A stretch of 64,000 nt of DNA from Sutcliffiella horikoshii (GCF_019931755.1 NZ_CP082918.1:2212001-2276000); one strand, 5' to 3'. Shown: positions 17,817-26,337, counted from the stretch's first letter. Notes: generated from the letters alone by a model not told the origin. Numbers and translations are program-made.

Positions 17817-17848
17817 GAGCGCTAATCCTTTTTTCCAGGATTGCGCCC
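17817..17848 (-). repeat. Intergenic repeat copy 3 (terminator hairpin)
   Basis: Minus strand GGGCGCAATCC ... GGATTAGCGCTC hairpin followed by ACTCTTTTC. It lies downstream of the cyanophycinase-like gene, after its own terminator, and upstream of the response regulator. The AT-rich block is not recognisable here. Confidence 0.8.
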
Positions 17849-17912
17849 TTTTGGGGAATTTGTGAAGGGGTTGTCTGTATTATAAAGGAAGAAATTATGT
17901 CTAGCGGAAAAT

Positions 17913-17942
17913 AAAAAACCCTCCGAATCATTTCGAAGGATT
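17913..17942 (-). terminator. Intrinsic terminator of the cyanophycinase-like gene
   Basis: CCTTCGAA and TTCGGAGG (one G-U pair) flank a four-base loop, and GTTTTTTAT follows on the minus strand. It is about 55 bases downstream of the stop at 17999. Confidence 0.85.
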
Positions 17943-17998
17943 TATGAAGATTATTACATTAATAATTAATCCTCATACACAAACAACACTACTATCTA

Positions 17999-19030
17999 TT
18001 AATTCCCATAAATATTTCCTGTCGATGAAGACAATACACCATTCTGAGCATTTAATGTATATTGAAGTCCGTTAGTGCTTGTCCAAGTTGGAAAAGAAAA
18101 TGTGTCACCTGCTTCTAACTTAAACATTTCAATGTTTTTCATTGTTAATGGTGAGCGGGATCCGCTTGTTGGTGCACTGGTAGTGCGAGCGACGTATACA
18201 GCGGAATTTGTACTTCCAGGTTGAGATACTACTCTTGCGGAACCGTCTGCTTCAACTAATAATGCCGTCTGTTCGTTCACAGCAATTCCTTTTGCTTGTG
18301 TTGTCCAACCGTCCATGATGTTACGAGCCATAAATCCAACAAATCGGCCCATACGATCACGTTGTTCAAAATGCGTGTCTGTGATGGTGCTTGTTAAATA
18401 AGGGTTATCTAAAAAATTCCTTGTAAACGTCATATAACGATTTCCCGGGTTGCTTAATGCTTCGTCCGAATAAACCGATCCGTTCTCGGCATCATACACA
18501 AACTGCCCTTGAATCGCAAGGCCTGCACTCGTTCCACCCATCGGAACATTGTAGATTGAAATTAAATCATTTAATGTATCTTCCAGTGGTGTATCTATTA
18601 TATAGTCCACATATAAGGACTGATCACCACCCGCAAAGAAAATCGCCTCAGCTTTAAATACTCTATCAAGCACAAACGAATCATACGCAGCATTGCGATT
18701 CTTTAATACAATGGTTTCTACTGAGTCTACAGGAACACCGTTGCTTGCGGCTAAGTCGTATACATATTGATTGTAGCCATCGCTTCCAGATGCTCGAAGC
18801 ACGACAAAGTCCCCCCCATTTGCCTTTTCCGCCATCCACAGCATCGCTTCATCGACATCCGTTGATCCCCCCATTAAGTTAAGCCCAAAAGTGGTAGATC
18901 GGGTAATGTTTGTTGTGTCTCCATAGCCGTAATACGTATAATCTTTACTTGCTGCTTTAGCAGGCCAGTGAGCAGCCAATAATACCAATGACAAACTAAT
19001 CGATGCAGCCATTTTCAAATATTTCTTCAT
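17999..19030 (-). CDS. Secreted cyanophycinase-like serine peptidase (family S51)
   Basis: The 343-residue protein has a cleavable signal peptide (residues 1-27, likely cut after AKA). The mature protein has LMGGSTDVDEAMLWMA at the start, AIFFAGGDQSLYVDYI near 135, and the nucleophile motif GGTSAGLAIQG near 180, with TDTHFEQRDRMGRF near 225, all typical of cyanophycinases and peptidase E relatives. Extracellular cyanophycinases release beta-Asp-Arg dipeptides from environmental cyanophycin; that substrate is a family-based inference. It is a single-gene unit with its own terminator, between repeat copies 3 and 4. Confidence 0.82.
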   Translation of the reverse strand: MKKYLKMAASISLSLVLLAAHWPAKAASKDYTYYGYGDTTNITRSTTFGLNLMGGSTDVDEAMLWMAEKANGGDFVVLRASGSDGYNQYVYDLAASNGVPVDSVETIVLKNRNAAYDSFVLDRVFKAEAIFFAGGDQSLYVDYIIDTPLEDTLNDLISIYNVPMGGTSAGLAIQGQFVYDAENGSVYSDEALSNPGNRYMTFTRNFLDNPYLTSTITDTHFEQRDRMGRFVGFMARNIMDGWTTQAKGIAVNEQTALLVEADGSARVVSQPGSTNSAVYVARTTSAPTSGSRSPLTMKNIEMFKLEAGDTFSFPTWTSTNGLQYTLNAQNGVLSSSTGNIYGN

Positions 19031-19319
19031 GTTTCTAACACTCCCCGCATTTCATATTTGTAAGGACGTTTTTAATAGTCCCTACAAATAATCTATATGC
19101 AAGATTTATGCCAATAAAAAATTTAAAATATTCTGTTATTAATCGCGTTTATCTGCCTCTTAAACTTTTAATGGTTATATGAAAAATACCCAATTAAACC
19201 CTAAAACTTTACCCATTAAATGTTTAGATGTTATATAACGTAAAGCTATAAGTAATAGACCTGATACTTTATTACACATCTTTCCCTAAGTAAATCACTA
19301 AATTTTTACCACTTAATTC

Positions 19320-19425
19320 CACACTATGTTATTCTTCATCCTAAAAAAGATTGAGCGCTAAACCTTGTTCTTGGATAGCGCCCGATTGCAGAAGTCTTGA
19401 TTTCAAGATAACTATATATTTCTTC
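19320..19425 (-). repeat. Intergenic repeat copy 4 with extended upstream arm
   Basis: Hairpin at 19353-19383 with a U-tract (CTTTTTTAGG) on the minus strand. On the other side the copy has the extended flank ATATATAGTTATCTTGAAAT, also present in copies 8 and 10. It lies about 60 bases after the stop of the small membrane-protein frame at 19445 and about 320 bases upstream of the cyanophycinase-like gene. Confidence 0.8.
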
Positions 19426-19444
19426 AAATATGTCTCCATTTACT

Positions 19445-19615
19445 TTAATAGGAGATATTAGAAAGGTAGATATTTACGACTACTAATACTATTACCGAAA
19501 AGCTATATAACGACCAAGCTAATCTTCGGTTACCTCTTGGAACATCTTTGTTTTTAAGCACCTGCAATTGCTTATAAGTCAAAAGTAAAAACATTACTAT
19601 CGAGAATAAAAGCAC
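19445..19615 (-). CDS. Probable small membrane protein with an unclear start
   Basis: The frame encodes 56 residues if GTG (19613-19615) is the start: LLFSIVMFLLLTYKQLQ, a basic loop KNKDVPRGNRR, and a second helix WSLYSFSVIVLVVVNIYL, ending in a TAA. The helix-basic loop-helix pattern is that of a real small membrane protein. The strong GGAGGGGG is 16-17 bases upstream of the GTG, too far, and the codon where a start would be expected reads TTT, so the gene may be defective at its start. It follows the AT-rich block of repeat copy 5. Confidence 0.45.
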   Translation of the reverse strand: MLLFSIVMFLLLTYKQLQVLKNKDVPRGNRRLAWSLYSFSVIVLVVVNIYLSNISY

Positions 19616-19661
19616 TTCATTAAATTTTTATACCCCCTCCTTTTTTAACAGCTGTTCGATT

Positions 19662-19765
19662 GCTTAATACCAATTATTTAACTAAGATTTCATACATTAT
19701 GTTATTCTTCATTCTCCTCAAAAATGAAAATGAGCGCTGATCCTTGTTCCTGGATGGCACCCAAT
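19662..19765 (-). repeat. Intergenic repeat copy 5
   Basis: Hairpin at 19732-19762 (minus strand GGGTGCCATCC ... GGATCAGCGCTC) followed by ATTTTCATTTTTG, then AATAATTGGTATTAAGCAAT, which ends just before a GGAGGGGG ribosome binding site. It lies between the toxin-partner gene and the small membrane-protein frame. Confidence 0.8.
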
Positions 19766-19871
19766 TGAAAGCTTTTGTAAAAAAGTGTATTATTTTACTT
19801 TACTAAATTTATACTTATTGACTCAAGGAATTTTTACTTATTTGAATTTATTTTCAAACATTATTTTCACT

Positions 19872-19924
19872 AAAAAAAGAGGCTGCCGAAAATCAGCTTT
19901 TACTGGCTTTCTATGCAACAGCCC
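19872..19924 (-). terminator. Intrinsic terminator of the subtilase-toxin unit
   Basis: On the minus strand GGGGCTGTTGC pairs with GGCAGCCTC, an inner stem AAGCC..AGTAAAAGCTG may form, and seven U follow. It is about 15 bases after the stop at 19939. Confidence 0.8.
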
Positions 19925-19938
19925 CAAGTCATGATTAA

Positions 19939-20412
19939 TTAATCTAACGGTTTCTTTAACTGTTCTTCATCCACAAGTAAATTACAATATTCTTTTCCAT
20001 TAATATCAACTGCATTTGCCTCAATAAAGAAATAATCTTTATTATTTACCTGAAAATAAAAATTTGTTTTAGAAGAGAGTGTTTCTATATCTTTTAAGTC
20101 TTTATCAAGACTTTCAACATTAATCTTACCGAAACCACGTGGAAAATAACTTGATTCTGTCAAAAGCAAATCCGAATTCACATTAAAGTTATTTAACCTA
20201 AAAGTATCGTACTCAGGTTCTTGATACATATAGTAAGATAATACTTGCTTGAACAATATGTTAATTTTTGTTAATTGATTATTATTAACCCTAATAAGCT
20301 TAAGGGTGATTGCCTCTTTAAGATAATCAATTTTCAAGTCAACAATAGTTTGGTATTCTATCTCTGAAAAGAATTGTTGTAATCTTTTTTCAACATCCAC
20401 ATTAATTGACAT
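19939..20412 (-). CDS. Unknown cytoplasmic protein, possible immunity partner
   Basis: The 157-residue protein has no signal peptide or membrane helix and no family that I recognise; it is rich in Asn, Leu and acidic residues (FRLNNFNVNSDLLLTE, KDIETLSSKTNFYFQVNNKDYFFIEANAV). It starts 15 bases after the stop of a putative secreted toxin and shares its terminator, the usual place for a cognate immunity protein. That role is inference from position only. Confidence 0.55.
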   Translation of the reverse strand: MSINVDVEKRLQQFFSEIEYQTIVDLKIDYLKEAITLKLIRVNNNQLTKINILFKQVLSYYMYQEPEYDTFRLNNFNVNSDLLLTESSYFPRGFGKINVESLDKDLKDIETLSSKTNFYFQVNNKDYFFIEANAVDINGKEYCNLLVDEEQLKKPLD

Positions 20413-20427
20413 AAATAATGCTCCTAT

Positions 20428-21258
20428 CTATTTTTTATATCTCTTAATAAGATTAATTATCGTTGAAATGGAGGATTCTTGTAAAGTTATATGCGTTTCA
20501 TTAGCATTATTCGAGTAGTTCCCTGCTCTATTCAAAGCTTTATTTCCAACAGACATTCTCCAGTAAGCTTCTTTTCTACCTCCAGATCCTGCTTCCATTA
20601 ATCTAATTACAATAGTTTGGTTTTTATTCGGAATAGTAATTACTTTTCCTTTACCGTTTTTAGCATTTTTGGTTGAACCACCATATGCTTTAGTAATACT
20701 AGAAACTCCTAAATCAATTAAAGCTTGCATTGCTGCTTTTTTTCCATAATGTTTTATTGCATATTGTAATCCAGCTCTTACTATCAATGCAACAATGATG
20801 GGTATTGCAGTTGTTTGAGTTATGGAGCTATCAATAATTGTTTCTTCTAAAGTTTCATTATCTATAACCTTAGCAACAAGTTTATCCTCGTTCATTTCAA
20901 TTATTTCTAAAGAATAGTTCTTAGTTGTTGTATGACCGTTTTCATCAGTTGTTTCAATATCTACGTAGTTATCAATATTATCTGCATTGATTAACATATC
21001 AGCTTTAATTTCTTCAACTTGTGTATCTAGCTTAATATTTACGTTAACAGATTCTTCACTTTCATTTCCGTCAATACTTACTGCCTCTACAGAACCTAAT
21101 TCTTCACTATTAGAAGTAATTAAAGTGTCTACTCCAACTTCATCTAAAGAAATTTGCTCATTAAGACCTGTTTCTTCTGCTTTAACAGATGTGTACGCCG
21201 GTAGAATAAATGAAATAACCATAGTAGTGATTAATATTTTTATAAAATATTTCTTCAT
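20428..21258 (-). CDS. Secreted protein resembling SAR2788-family putative toxins
   Basis: The 276-residue protein has a signal peptide (about 1-27, cut near VKA-EE), an acidic low-complexity domain (about 30-150) with SVEAVSIDGNESEESVNVNI, a hydrophobic segment IPIIVALIVRAGLQYAI near 152-168, and a basic C-terminal domain of about 100 residues (GKGKVITIPNKNQTIVIRLME, GGRKEAYWRMS). This domain order resembles the family I recall as SAR2788 putative toxins, where variable C-termini follow a conserved exported N-terminus. The ATG at 21258 has GGAGG five bases upstream. It is preceded by a subtilase gene and followed by a small unknown gene. Confidence 0.55.
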   Translation of the reverse strand: MKKYFIKILITTMVISFILPAYTSVKAEETGLNEQISLDEVGVDTLITSNSEELGSVEAVSIDGNESEESVNVNIKLDTQVEEIKADMLINADNIDNYVDIETTDENGHTTTKNYSLEIIEMNEDKLVAKVIDNETLEETIIDSSITQTTAIPIIVALIVRAGLQYAIKHYGKKAAMQALIDLGVSSITKAYGGSTKNAKNGKGKVITIPNKNQTIVIRLMEAGSGGRKEAYWRMSVGNKALNRAGNYSNNANETHITLQESSISTIINLIKRYKK

Positions 21259-21279
21259 ATTTACCTCCAAGATTTTGTA

Positions 21280-22104
21280 TTATTCAATATATCCATTTCC
21301 AAATATGCTATTTTCTTTAGAAATAGAGCTATCAGCAGTATCTAAAAGAAAATGGTATGATTTTTCATACCCTCTCAAATTGCCATTTTTGATCATGTTA
21401 TGCAGTAAGTAAGCTGTAACTTTAGCAGTTGCAAATGATGAGCCATTACGAACTTCGTATGTATTTTTATTATTAGCTACTTTGACGCCTTCACCTATAC
21501 TAACAAAATCAATTTTTCCCGTAGAAGAAGTCAAGGATTGAGTTTTGCTTTGAGAAATAGAGCTTATAGAAATTACTTGATTTAGTTTTGCCGGATAATC
21601 CACCTCAAAGCCTAAATTATTTCCTGCAGAGGCAATTACCACAATTCCTTTTTCATATGCCTGACTAATCAGTTTTTTTATTTCTGGATTATTCGTCTGA
21701 AAGCCTGCACTGATATTTATAATATCTACTTCTTCTTTTATCGCCCACTTTAAACCACCCAACATACAAGAAGGCTTGCCTATACCATTGTCATTTATAA
21801 CTTTTACATTGTACACAACCACGTTACTTCTATCTTTTTTACTTAAGGGGTCTACTATTAGGGATGCTATACCTGTACCATGATTATAATTGTCCTCAGT
21901 ATACTTACTATTGTTATCAATAGCATTATAGGATTTAAAATTTATGTTGCTAAAAAACTTATGATCTTGATTAATCCCACTATCTAGTATCGCCACCTTA
22001 ACTAGATTACTATTAGATGTGTTAAAGTTTGAATAATAGAATAACAGCATAGATACAGAAAAAAATATTATAAACGATAAAGTAAACAAAATGTTTTTCT
22101 TCAT
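21280..22104 (-). CDS. Subtilisin-like serine peptidase (S8), membrane-anchored or secreted
   Basis: The roughly 274-residue protein has an N-terminal hydrophobic segment (about 5-24) and then a compact S8 domain with catalytic Asp in VAILDSGIN near 40, His in YNHGTGIASLI near 75, oxyanion Asn in ASAGNN near 163 and Ser in NGSSFATAK near 222. It lacks a classical propeptide. The start used is ATG at 22102-22104 with AAAGGG seven bases upstream; a GTG 12 codons earlier is in frame but sits on its own GGGAGG. It leads a unit with the putative toxin, which it may process. Confidence 0.82.
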   Translation of the reverse strand: MKKNILFTLSFIIFFSVSMLLFYYSNFNTSNSNLVKVAILDSGINQDHKFFSNINFKSYNAIDNNSKYTEDNYNHGTGIASLIVDPLSKKDRSNVVVYNVKVINDNGIGKPSCMLGGLKWAIKEEVDIINISAGFQTNNPEIKKLISQAYEKGIVVIASAGNNLGFEVDYPAKLNQVISISSISQSKTQSLTSSTGKIDFVSIGEGVKVANNKNTYEVRNGSSFATAKVTAYLLHNMIKNGNLRGYEKSYHFLLDTADSSISKENSIFGNGYIE

Positions 22105-22230
22105 TATTATACCCTTTCCCAGTATAGAGTCTTTTTCCACCTCCCTATTATTAATAATTTCTAAATAAGAAATGGAATAATATTGAACAAATGTAATTAT
22201 AACCCAATTTATTAATGAAGCAATACAATT

Positions 22231-22422
22231 TCATATTATTCGCAAAATGTTCACAAAGTATTTACAATTCATAAGTATATATATATCTTCTAAAGTATTA
22301 TGAGATTCCTTGCGAACCTCTTCTAGGATATGAAGTAAATTTATCGCTTGATCCACGGATAATAATTGTTTATTTTGACACGTGAGATCATCAGATAGTG
22401 ACTCAGGTACCATTTCTTGCAC
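22231..22422 (-). CDS. Possible small protein or gene remnant
   Basis: This 63-residue frame (GTG at 22420-22422, or ATG at 22411-22413) reads SLSDDLTCQNKQLLSVDQAINLLHILEEVRK, which looks like coding helix-rich sequence, but an in-frame stop lies just upstream and there is no clear ribosome binding site. It could be the 3' remnant of a larger gene. No family is recognised. Confidence 0.3.
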   Translation of the reverse strand: MQEMVPESLSDDLTCQNKQLLSVDQAINLLHILEEVRKESHNTLEDIYILMNCKYFVNILRII

Positions 22423-22519
22423 ATATTCCGCATTATGTTAATTAAGTCGCAGGTACCTAAAATATGAAGATAATAAATGTAGCTAATAAACCCCAACTAT
22501 CCATAAAACTCATATCCAC

Positions 22520-22625
22520 TATTGCTCAATACAATTACTTCAAAATTTAGAGATACCTAAAATAAGTTATTCTTATCCTTTTCCTAATAAATCAACGCTG
22601 ATCCTTGTCCCAGGATAGCGCCCTT
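22520..22625 (-). repeat. Intergenic repeat copy 6
   Basis: Hairpin at 22594-22623 (minus strand GGGCGCTATCC ... GGATCAGCGTT) followed by GATTTATTAGG, then a diverged AT-rich block (GAAGTAATTGTATTGAGC). It is 48 bases after the stop of the HIT-family gene. Confidence 0.72.
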
Positions 22626-22670
22626 TTGTGGAATAACAGTGAAGTTTAAATTTCACACCTAACTTACTCC

Positions 22671-23150
22671 TCAATATGAATTTTTCATTAACTCTTGGAT
22701 TTTGATTCTTAATTTCTCTTTGATTTCTCCATGGCACTCATCCGTATATTTATATTTTGGATCGCTCCATTTTTCACCAGAGTATTGCCAAACAGGATAT
22801 GGAATTCGTTCTTTAGGTTCCCAACTATATCGAGGAAAAACATGTGCATGCAAGTAAGCATCTGTGTTGCCATAAATGGAATAGTTAACTCTTCTAGGTT
22901 TACAAACATCCAATATCGCTTCACCAATCAAACTCATATCCAACAAATAGTCACTGCGTTCCTTTACATTAAGTTCTTCTAGTGATCCAAATGGTTTTGT
23001 GGGTAACAATACAGTGTAACCAGGTAAGAACTGTGTATCTCCAATAGCTGCAAAACCACTTTTCATTCGTACAATAATCATTGGGTTATCACCACTATGT
23101 GCCGATGCAATCCTATCTTTTTTCCACTCGTCTTCAACATATGTATTCAT
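22671..23150 (-). CDS. HIT-family nucleotide hydrolase-like protein
   Basis: The 159-residue protein carries the histidine-triad signature as LHAHVFPRY near residue 102, together with FLPGYTVLLPTKPFGSLEEL upstream, the usual HIT-domain beginning. HIT proteins hydrolyse or transfer nucleotides (Ap4A, AMP conjugates); the third histidine of the triad is replaced, so the activity is uncertain. The ATG at 23148-23150 was chosen over one six codons earlier because AAGGGTGG lies five bases upstream. It is a single gene between copy 6 and the next unit. Confidence 0.75.
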   Translation of the reverse strand: MNTYVEDEWKKDRIASAHSGDNPMIIVRMKSGFAAIGDTQFLPGYTVLLPTKPFGSLEELNVKERSDYLLDMSLIGEAILDVCKPRRVNYSIYGNTDAYLHAHVFPRYSWEPKERIPYPVWQYSGEKWSDPKYKYTDECHGEIKEKLRIKIQELMKNSY

Positions 23151-23196
23151 TTTATCCACCCTTATCATGTTGTCTTGAAAAATCTTCCGTAATAAT

Positions 23197-23931
23197 TTAT
23201 TTCTTCAATCTTCTATAGGGAAAAAAGAATAGTACCATGATAAATCCTATTATCAAAGTTGCAAACGGATATATTAACGGGAACAATAGTGAAGGATAAG
23301 CTTGTAAAGCATCTGTATAATATCCAATTCTATAGGGAAAAACTGCACCTGCATTTAGCAATTCTGTTTGTAAAGCGTCCCGTTTTGAATAACTAAAATC
23401 TTCACTTGTATAGGTTCCATCCTCATCAATTGCGTAGAGTGTGTATTTTAATTTCTCTGGTGTAACCCACCCCCTAATATCACCGTTTGGCATCTTTTTT
23501 GCTAATTCTTTCGTTCTCTTTACCAGTACAATAAATCGGGTTATATCATTTTTCTTGTCTTCTACAAGTAAATAAGCGATTTCGCCATAATATCGATTTA
23601 AACCTTCTGCTCCCACTCTTATTGGATGCTCGTTTAATTGAACTATCTCTTCTCTATTTATATTTATCGATAAATTTGAGATGCCGATTATGTTATCCGT
23701 AGAATCTAAATGGCTATACTCTTCTTTTAAGGTTTCCTCTATTTCTATGACATTGTCTTTAAATTGATAGGTGGAATCAGTAGGAGGGAAACCTTCGTTT
23801 ACATCTGTTATAATAAACGCTTCATTCATTTTTTGATTATGAAAAACCTCCATGATAATTTTTGTGCTTAATGGTAAAGAAATTACAAATAGAATTAAAC
23901 CTACGAAGAAGATTACTTGTCTTGTCTTCAT
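23197..23931 (-). CDS. Hypothetical membrane protein with a large external domain
   Basis: The 244-residue protein has transmembrane helices at about 6-26 and 216-238 with about 190 residues between them, presumably outside the cell. The external part contains ENVIEIEETLKEEYSHLDSTDNI and RFIVLVKRTKELAKKMPNG and no family that I know. The ATG has AAGGTGAG upstream. The AT-rich block and hairpin of repeat copy 7 lie about 120-215 bases upstream. Confidence 0.6.
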   Translation of the reverse strand: MKTRQVIFFVGLILFVISLPLSTKIIMEVFHNQKMNEAFIITDVNEGFPPTDSTYQFKDNVIEIEETLKEEYSHLDSTDNIIGISNLSININREEIVQLNEHPIRVGAEGLNRYYGEIAYLLVEDKKNDITRFIVLVKRTKELAKKMPNGDIRGWVTPEKLKYTLYAIDEDGTYTSEDFSYSKRDALQTELLNAGAVFPYRIGYYTDALQAYPSLLFPLIYPFATLIIGFIMVLFFFPYRRLKK

Positions 23932-24046
23932 ATTTATCTCACCTTATGTCTAAATTTTATTACTTTTACATATTGCTGTTTGAGTGAGCTTGAAACTATT
24001 ACACCTACTCTAACTTTTAGCAGCTCCCCCCTTTTGTCATATTTCC

Positions 24047-24146
24047 TAATACCAATTATTTCGTAAGCTAATAATTCCTACAATGAATAACTTTTTAACT
24101 TACCTATTAAAATGAGCGCTTATCCCCTGTTCAAGGAAAGCGCCCA
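24047..24146 (-). repeat. Intergenic repeat copy 7
   Basis: Hairpin at 24114-24145 (minus strand GGGCGCTTTCC ... GGGATAAGCGCTC) followed by ATTTTAATAGG, then TTGTAGGAATTATTAGCTTA and GAAATAATTGGTATTAGG. It lies between the 244-residue membrane protein and the plus-strand transporter gene; about 100 bases on each side hold nothing else I can support. Confidence 0.8.
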
Positions 24147-24253
24147 ATTCTTGAATATAGTTCATGCAAAATGAGTAACTTCATTTTTACCTTACATAAA
24201 GATTTTGCATTTGGGCAAAATTATAGAAACAAATCTAATTGGAGAACAACCTT

Positions 24254-24598
24254 ATGATTTTACTTTCACTTTTCTTAATGTTAGGTGGGTTATTGATTAT
24301 TAATGCTATTTACGCTTACCACACTAAGCACATTGACTCAAATTTTTTACATACTTTATGGTACTATATTAAACTTGTACCTTTATTCCTGTCTGCGAGT
24401 ATGATGATTGGATACGGGGTGAAATATTTAACAAAAATCGTAGATAACTTAACCTTCTCACTTATTGTATCTAAAGGAATGGAGATCCTAGTTTGTGTTG
24501 TAATTGGATACATATTTCTAGAAGAAATTCCTAATTGGCGTACGGGGATAGGTATCACAATTATTTTAATTGGTTTTTGGATATTAAAAGGAAAATAA
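24254..24598 (+). CDS. Small multidrug resistance-like (DMT superfamily) membrane protein
   Basis: The 114-residue protein has four helices (about 2-20, 31-53, 62-84 and 91-109), and the end FLEEIPNWRTGIGITIILIGFWILKGK resembles the last helix of SMR/EmrE-type and other DMT transporters. Such proteins export cations or lipid-linked sugars as dimers. The ATG at 24254 has TTGGAG nine bases upstream. It is the only plus-strand gene in the 6-49 kb stretch and converges on the FtsW-like operon; two plus-strand hairpins follow it. Confidence 0.7.
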   Translation: MILLSLFLMLGGLLIINAIYAYHTKHIDSNFLHTLWYYIKLVPLFLSASMMIGYGVKYLTKIVDNLTFSLIVSKGMEILVCVVIGYIFLEEIPNWRTGIGITIILIGFWILKGK

Positions 24599-24652
24599 GA
24601 AAGAGCTGTAAAGTGACAAAAAAGTTATTTAATTTTAAAAACTCAACCAAGT

Positions 24653-24677
24653 ATAACCCCGTTCTTATAACGGGTTC
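24653..24677 (+). terminator. Hairpin after the SMR-like gene
   Basis: AACCCCGTT and AACGGGTT pair around CTTAT, followed by CCGTTTTG. It lies about 57 bases after the stop and is a weak terminator candidate. Confidence 0.5.
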
Positions 24678-24750
24678 CGTTTTGTGAGGAAAAACCTGAA
24701 ATAACAGGGTATTTAGCACCCAGAATAGCATAAATTCAACACACAAATTA

Positions 24751-24776
24751 GCACCGCTTATAGCGGTGTTTTTTCA
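24751..24776 (+). terminator. Intrinsic terminator
   Basis: CACCGCT and AGCGGTG form a perfect 7-pair stem with a three-base loop, followed by six T on the plus strand. It is about 150 bases after the SMR-like gene. Confidence 0.8.
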
Positions 24777-24814
24777 TAATAAAAATGATGAACTGAGTTT
24801 ATAAGTTCTTCCTC

Positions 24815-24917
24815 TATTGCGCCCTATAATGAAAAGTGAGCGCCAATTCTTGTTCCAGAATAGCGCCCGATTGCTGAAGACTCGATATCAAGATAACTAC
24901 ATATTTTTTCAACTATA
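24815..24917 (-). repeat. Intergenic repeat copy 8 with extended upstream arm
   Basis: Hairpin at 24838-24868 (minus strand GGGCGCTATTCT ... AGAATTGGCGCTC) followed by ACTTTTCATT. The stem carries ATTCT/AGAAT in place of the usual ATCC/GGAT, a compensatory change. The extended flank TATCTTGATATCGAGTCTTC lies on the other side, and a lone GGGCGCAATAG half-arm lies at 24815-24825. Confidence 0.8.
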
Positions 24918-25101
24918 GCCTTCGATTCCCGCTATCAAATCAGTCAACTTTAAGCTTCGTCATTTTTTAAAAAGTTCTTCAAAATAAATAAGAACAATTC
25001 GAGTATTTTATCTTTGAAGAGGAACAAAACTTACCTTCACATCTTACAACACCTTCAATCTTCTAATATTTAAATAATAATTTCCTATTCTTTGAATATG
25101 G

Positions 25102-26337
25102 CTAGCATTCTTTCCATGTTAAATGCTTTCTTCTAAACGTACTTAGCAAAATTCCAATAAATATTGCATTAAGTAAAATTGGCTGTATTCCATAGCTTAA
25201 AAATGGCACTTGGACTGCCATAATTGGAACAAGACCGGTAATCATCCCTAGGTTATAGAGCAATTGAAATGCAAATAATGTAGAACTTCCAACTATAATG
25301 AGTTTACCGAATTCAGATTTAATTTCACTTATTATTCTCACAGCCCTATATAATAAAAATAGTAACGCGGACAATAATAGAAAAGATATTATATATCCTA
25401 GGCCATATATTATGGTCACAGCTGCCAGCTCTGTATGAGGTAGCACTATATCAGCCGGTATCCCTTGTGGAAGTAATGAAGCGTCTGATAATATTTTTTT
25501 TGCGACCGTCGTTCCGTAATGATCATACCTAGTAATTCTATCTATATAATGGGGTGCAAGAGGAATAAACATAATTCCTAGGACTGGAAGTATAATTAAA
25601 ATGCCTACCGTTCTGTATCGTTTACTATATAGTAGCATTCCAATAACCATTACAAAGAGAGCTATCGTCATCGCTAAGTTGTGCACAGATATCATCATTA
25701 GAAATGAAAGCAGTAAGCATGATACAAGCTGTACCCATTGAATCCGGTTAATAGGCTTCGCTAAGTATCCTGCAACAGCTACTAAAAAGAAAGGAATCAT
25801 CATTGTAGAGTCAAGGATTGGCTTCATAAAATACGGTCTACCATTGGTTGTACCAAACCAGCTAGTTAAAACCCCATATTTTTTATGTAAAACAAAGAAT
25901 AACAAAAACGCAACAGCACCTATCAGTAAAGGCATTTTATATTTCTCCCACACCCGGTAATTAGAAAACATGATGAATACTGCAACTATCATTCCTATTC
26001 CAATTGAAATACTTTTATTTAACCAACTTAAATGAAACCCCGAATCTTCAAGTAGAAACAATAGCAAGTAACCCGCCAACAACAAGATAAGAAACACTCC
26101 AATTGTCACCCAATCGAACATTGGCTTATATAACTGATTAAATCGTTTGCCTACAGTTACTGGATTTCCCATTTCTTCTATTGCTTTTCTTTCCGCATCT
26201 TGCTTTGTGAATCCTTTCTCTTCCAGTTCTTTTATTTTCTTTTGAATATGGTATTGTAATTCTTTTTCTACAAGGTCTTTTGCTTCTTTAGAACTTATCC
26301 ATTGGGTAACGGATTGAAGATAATGAAACTTACTCAT
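25102..26337 (-). CDS. FtsW/RodA/SpoVE-family (SEDS) membrane protein with cytoplasmic N-terminal domain
   Basis: The 411-residue protein starts with about 75 soluble residues (EKELQYHIQKKIKELEEKGF, AIEEMGNPVTVGKRFNQLY), like the permease prefix domain. About ten transmembrane helices follow, and the C-terminal end with AVQVPFLSYGIQPILLNAIFIGILLS is the conserved SEDS signature. SEDS proteins are peptidoglycan glycosyltransferases or lipid II-handling proteins. The ATG at 26335-26337 overlaps the stop of the PadR-like gene (ATGA) with GGAGG nine bases upstream. It is the third gene of an operon led by an ECF sigma factor, suggesting stress-induced cell-wall synthesis. Confidence 0.82.
   Translation of the reverse strand: MSKFHYLQSVTQWISSKEAKDLVEKELQYHIQKKIKELEEKGFTKQDAERKAIEEMGNPVTVGKRFNQLYKPMFDWVTIGVFLILLLAGYLLLFLLEDSGFHLSWLNKSISIGIGMIVAVFIMFSNYRVWEKYKMPLLIGAVAFLLFFVLHKKYGVLTSWFGTTNGRPYFMKPILDSTMMIPFFLVAVAGYLAKPINRIQWVQLVSCLLLSFLMMISVHNLAMTIALFVMVIGMLLYSKRYRTVGILIILPVLGIMFIPLAPHYIDRITRYDHYGTTVAKKILSDASLLPQGIPADIVLPHTELAAVTIIYGLGYIISFLLLSALLFLLYRAVRIISEIKSEFGKLIIVGSSTLFAFQLLYNLGMITGLVPIMAVQVPFLSYGIQPILLNAIFIGILLSTFRRKHLTWKEC

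Larger units (their letters stand above)
24599..25101. other. Intergenic region between convergent genes
   Basis: The stretch contains two plus-strand hairpins, repeat copy 8, and about 185 further AT-rich bases before the FtsW-like gene stop, in which I see no frame with a ribosome binding site. Confidence 0.5.
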
